From the NCBI GenBank assembly GCA_002245135.1, contig NGBS01000894.1, forward strand, positions 1 through 64,000: a stretch of DNA of 64,000 nt, written 5' to 3'. The position numbers and the translations under genes were made by a program. This stretch comes from Proteromonas lacertae. Its lineage: Eukaryota > Sar > Bigyra > Opalinata > Proteromonadidae. Below the pieces are notes generated by a model. The model was not told the origin of the DNA. It did not search any database and saw nothing but the letters and a program-made list of their open reading frames with translations. The first letter of the stretch is position 1. The number at the start of each line of letters is the position of its first letter. Shown piece by piece: positions 60,135 to 64,000 of the stretch.

Positions 60135-63100
60135 ATGACGATTATTAGAGTGGGTATCGTTATGTTGGCTGCGTTGAATTTTTGCTGGGCGTTACAAGAT
60201 GTTTGTTCTACTGTTGGTGACGATTATGCGGATAGATCAATGTATGTGCTCGCTTGCTATTTATTTAGGAACAAACAAGACGTATGTAACAAGTGTTTGA
60301 GTTATAGAAGGGTGTGGATACTGTGCCTCAACCGGTATGTGTATGAAGGGAGATGAATCTGCACCAGCTGGTTCTGTGACTTGCCCAAATTGGGTTTACT
60401 CAAATGCTTCTTGTCCAGGTATAATAAGCTTTTTATATTCACTAGTTGTGCCTCAATGTGAGAAGTTGTTAAAATGTGACACTTGTGCTTCAGTAGATGG
60501 TTGCGTGTGGTGCGCATCACAAAGTGTCTGTGTTACACCATCAAAGGCATTTGAGGCTAAGTGTAGAGGTACAGTTTATCAATTACCATGTCCTGACAGT
60601 TATTCCAAGACGAATGAAGTTATTGGTAATTTGAATGTTGTTTATGACCCTGTGTTTGGAGGAGGTGAATTCCATGTAAAAGGTCAAGACGAAAGATTTC
60701 TGCTAGATTTAGATCAAAGCTATTATGTATTATCAGAAAGAAGTATTGTTATTGATGTTCTAGGCGATGATGAAGCAAATCAAACAACCCGTATTGCTTT
60801 ATTCAGAGCAGGTGATAGTATTAGAAAATCAAAAAGTGTAGGTGGAAGAATAATCATAAAAGCTGGTGATGATAAAGGAAAAGCAGAAAATATCAATAGA
60901 AAAGACAGTGGAGGTGGAACTCTTAGAATGTGTGCTGCCAATACAACATTAAATATTGGTGGTTCAATATATATTAAAGGTGGAGATAGTGATAGTGGAA
61001 TTGGTGGTGATGTAAATGTATTATCAGGAAATGGATCAATTTCTGGTAATTTGAATGTTTCTACTTCTAAGAGTTATAAATCAGGTGATATGATAATAAG
61101 TACATCAAAAGGTAATATCACCTCTGGTAAAATCAATATTAATACTGGTGATTCAGGAAGAGGTAAAGCTGGTGATATTAGATTCAAAGTTAAGAGCAGT
61201 AATGATATAATAGCTGGTAGTATTATCTTCGAAGCTGGTTCTACTAATTCATCATTACAAGGTGGAAATGTTACTGTTGTATCTGGTAATAGTACTGAAG
61301 GCAAGAGTGGTAATATTAGTTTAAAAACTGCTTCTCAATTACTAGATACTGGTGATTTTATATTAGAAACTGGAAATGCTTTTGCTGATGAATCTGGTGA
61401 TATTAGTTTCAAAAGTGGTAATAGTGATGTTGAATCAGGATCAATATTAGTGAAAGGTGGATCTAGTAATGTTAGTGATGGTGGAAATATCACATTTCAA
61501 GGTGGAAATACAAAAGCAGATGAAAAATCACCTGGAACTGTAAAATCACATGCTGGAAGTTCAGAAGAAGGTAATGGAGGTGATATTTATGTAGAAAGTG
61601 GTGAATCTATTAACAATAGTAGTGGAAATGTTATAATGGAAGGTGGTGATTCTAAATCAGGTAAAGGTGGAGATATTGAGATGATCAGTGGTATTAGTGA
61701 GAATAAAAACAGTGGGAATATTTCTGTTAAAACTGGTTTAGCTTTCAATGAATCTGGTGATGTTAATATTGTAACAGGTGATTCTATGAATGCTACTGCA
61801 GGTTCTTTATTAGTTCAAACTGGAGATGCTGAAAAAGCTGGTAATATTACATTTAAAGGTGGAGATAGTTATGTAGAACCTGGTAATATTAATGTTATTG
61901 GAGGATCTTCAGAGAATGAAAAAGGTGGTTCTATTAGTTTTATATCAGGTGAAAGTCCTAATAATGACACTGGAAGTATTAATATTCATACTGCTAATGG
62001 AACTGAATATGGAACAGGTGATATTAATATTGAAACTGGTGAATCAAATATGACAAGTGGAAGTATATATTTTAACACTGGTAATGCAACTGAACAATCA
62101 GGTAATATCAATATGAATGTTGGTGTTAGTAAAAATGATAGTGGAAGTGATATTACCTTTAAAAGTGGTGATTCTGAGAATGTTGGTGGAAATACACTTA
62201 TTAAAGGTGGTGAAGGTGCATTAGCTGGTGGTAATGTTACAATTAAAGGTGGAAGTGGTGTTTTGAATGATTCTTTAGCTGGCGAAGGTGGTGATGTTGT
62301 TATTCAAAATGGTAATACTGAAAGAAATCCACAAAATATCACTGTTAAAGGTGGTAATAGTAAGAATGAAACAGGTGGTAATATAAGAATGGAATCTGGT
62401 GAAAGTAAAACTAAAAATAGTGGTAATGCTGAAATAATGACTGGCAATGAAGATGTGGATGGAATTAGTGGAAATATGTTATTTTCAACTGGTAATTCTA
62501 CAGTTTCAGCTGGAAATCTTACTATTAAAACAGGAACAACAAAGAATGGTTATCCAGGTAAAATATCAATGAAAATAGGTAAAACATTGAAAGGATTACC
62601 TGGAAATATTGAAATAGATGCAGGAAGCACAAATAATGGTAAAGAAGGTGGAAATGTTACATTTACTGGTGGTGATTCAACTTGTGAAATTGATGGAAAA
62701 GGTGGATCATTCCACGCAGAAGCAGGTAGTACAACTAGTCAATCACCAGATTCAAAAGGTGGAGATGCAACTGTAGCTTCAGGATCAGCAGATAAAGGTT
62801 CAGGAGGTGATGTAGTAGTATCATCTGGCTTTAGTCTCAGAAAGCACAGCGGTGATATTGTTATTAATACTCCTGAATCTGGTGTTTCTGGTATAAGTGG
62901 TAATATTGTGATTGAAGTTGGTGATGCTAATAAAACAGGTAATATTACATTTAACACTGGTGATGCATTTAATAGTTCAGCTGGAGATTTCTATTTAGAA
63001 GTTGGACAAAGTGATGTTGAGAAATCAGGTGAAATAAAAATGGCAGCTGGAGATTCTGATGCTGTGAATGGTGTTGGTGGTAAACTATTAATTAAAGGTG

Positions 63101-64000
63101 GTGATGGTAAAGGAACAGCTATTACTGATGGAGGAAGTGGTGGTAATATTGATATGAATGCTGGTCATGGTAATGGACAAAGCAGTAGTAATTCAGGAGG
63201 AAGTATATTATCAGTAGCTGGTTCAGCATTTACTGGTTATGGTGGTAATGTTGCTGCTACATCAGGAACAAGTACAACTGGTAGTAGTGGATCTTTAACT
63301 ATGAAGACATCTGATGCTAAATACAGTGGTGCGAGTGGATCTTTAGCTTATAAGACGGGTGATTCAGCAACTGATACATCAGGATCTTTACTTGTTCATG
63401 GTGGTGATAGTGCTGATAATTCTGGTGGTAAAGTTGATTTACAAGTTGGTTCATCAGCTGTTAAAACAGGAGGAAGAATTATTATCAATGCTGGCTTAGG
63501 TAATAATAAAGGTGGTGATATTGTATTTGAAGCAGGTAATAGTGAATATGAAAAGAGTGGAGATGTTGATATGAAAACAGCTGATAGTGCTAAATCTGGT
63601 GATATTGCTGTTAATACTGGTGATTCTTCAGTTGGAAATGCTGGTACTATTGCTATTAATACTGGATCAGTTTCAAATGGTAAAAGTGGTGATATTGATA
63701 TGAAAGCTGGTGATAGTGAAAAAGAAGATGGAGGAAAAGTTGATATTGAAGCTGGTGAAACTAATGGTTTTGGTAAAACTGGAGGAAAAGTAGGATTTTA
63801 TGGTGGTTTAAGTTCTAACACTAGTAAAGTTGGAGATAATGGTGGTAGTGTTAATCTTCAAGGTGGTGATTCATTAGGTAGTAATAGAATTAATGATGGT
63901 GGTGATATTTTATTAAAAGGAGGTAATGCTACATTTGCAAGTGGTGGTAATATCCATATAGTAAGTGGTGAATCTAATCAAGGAAATAGCGGAAATATCA
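60135..64000 (+). CDS. Second giant repeat protein, 5' part: signal peptide, two PSI domains, beta-solenoid repeats
   Basis: The start MTIIRVGIVMLAALNFCWA is a clear signal peptide. A 27-nt intron (60,242-60,268) is followed by PSI domain 1 (VCNKCLSYR..CGYCASTGMCMKG...CPNWVYSNASC); a second 27-nt intron (60,419-60,445) precedes PSI domain 2 (CEKLLKCDTCASVDGCVWC, CVTPSKAFEAKC). From about 60,800 the protein is solenoid repeat of the GGDI-x-I-x-GDS type, open without a break to the window end, so the 3' end is missing. Between VCNKCLSYR and CGYC the frame steps by +1 near 60,308. PSI domains are disulphide-rich modules of extracellular receptors. Secretion to the cell surface is therefore likely. 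It is a relative of the gene ending at 32,978. Confidence 0.8.
60960..64000 (+). repeat. Degenerate solenoid repeats of the second giant gene
   Basis: Units of about 15-18 residues (SGDI-x-I-x-GDS-x-x-x-x type) follow each other for over 3 kb. Unlike the first giant gene, no two stretches here are near-identical over hundreds of bases, and the frame is intact throughout. Confidence 0.85.

Noticed and set aside
60282-60307. A third intron in the PSI gene (GTATGT...TATAG, 26 nt)
   Set aside because: Removing it deletes the VCNKC cysteines of the PSI domain and leads to a stop, so the segment is better kept as exon.

Overview
The window comes from an AT-rich nuclear genome of a single-celled eukaryote. 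Ordinary genes are cut by very small GT-AG introns (about 20-50 nt, usually starting GTAT and ending TAG), they end in standard TAA, TAG or TGA stops, and there are eukaryotic tRNA-Pro(TGG) and tRNA-Tyr(GTA) genes, the latter with a 10-nt intron. An LRRC46-like gene hints at a flagellated cell. I cannot name the lineage from sequence alone.

Layout. (1) 1-32,978, + strand: the 3' part of one enormous gene for a Gly/Ser/Asn-rich repeat protein (beta-solenoid type, roughly 15-17 residue units), built from nested, nearly identical tandem modules. Its reading frame is broken about 24 times, and wherever the change can be measured it is a net +1 base. (2) 33,090-46,152: compact conventional genes: a TMEM43 homologue, a PH-domain coiled-coil protein, a SANBR/KIAA1841-like BTB protein, an ABHD17-like hydrolase, an unrecognised protein, an LRRC46-like protein, tRNA-Pro, and a large unrecognised protein. 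(3) 46,153-51,156: gene-poor and degraded; it holds an unrecognised acidic-tailed gene with frame breaks and the wreck of an Mrp/Ind1-type ATPase gene. (4) 51,157-59,582: a stand-alone PKS-type acyltransferase, a pantothenate kinase fused to a CS-like domain, a TFIIIC zinc-finger subunit on a divergent promoter, tRNA-Tyr, an iron-type alcohol dehydrogenase homologue lacking its metal ligands, a small A_thal_3526/TIGR01589 protein, and a type I DnaJ. (5) 60,135-64,000, + strand: the 5' end of a second giant repeat gene, with signal peptide, two PSI domains and then beta-solenoid repeats.

The two giant genes lie on the same strand about 27 kb apart and are evidently family members. The second shows what the missing start of the first may look like: a secreted or surface protein with cysteine-rich PSI domains presenting a very long repeat stalk. 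The genes between them are housekeeping genes with no obvious functional link, apart from two adjacent CoA-related genes (acyltransferase and pantothenate kinase).
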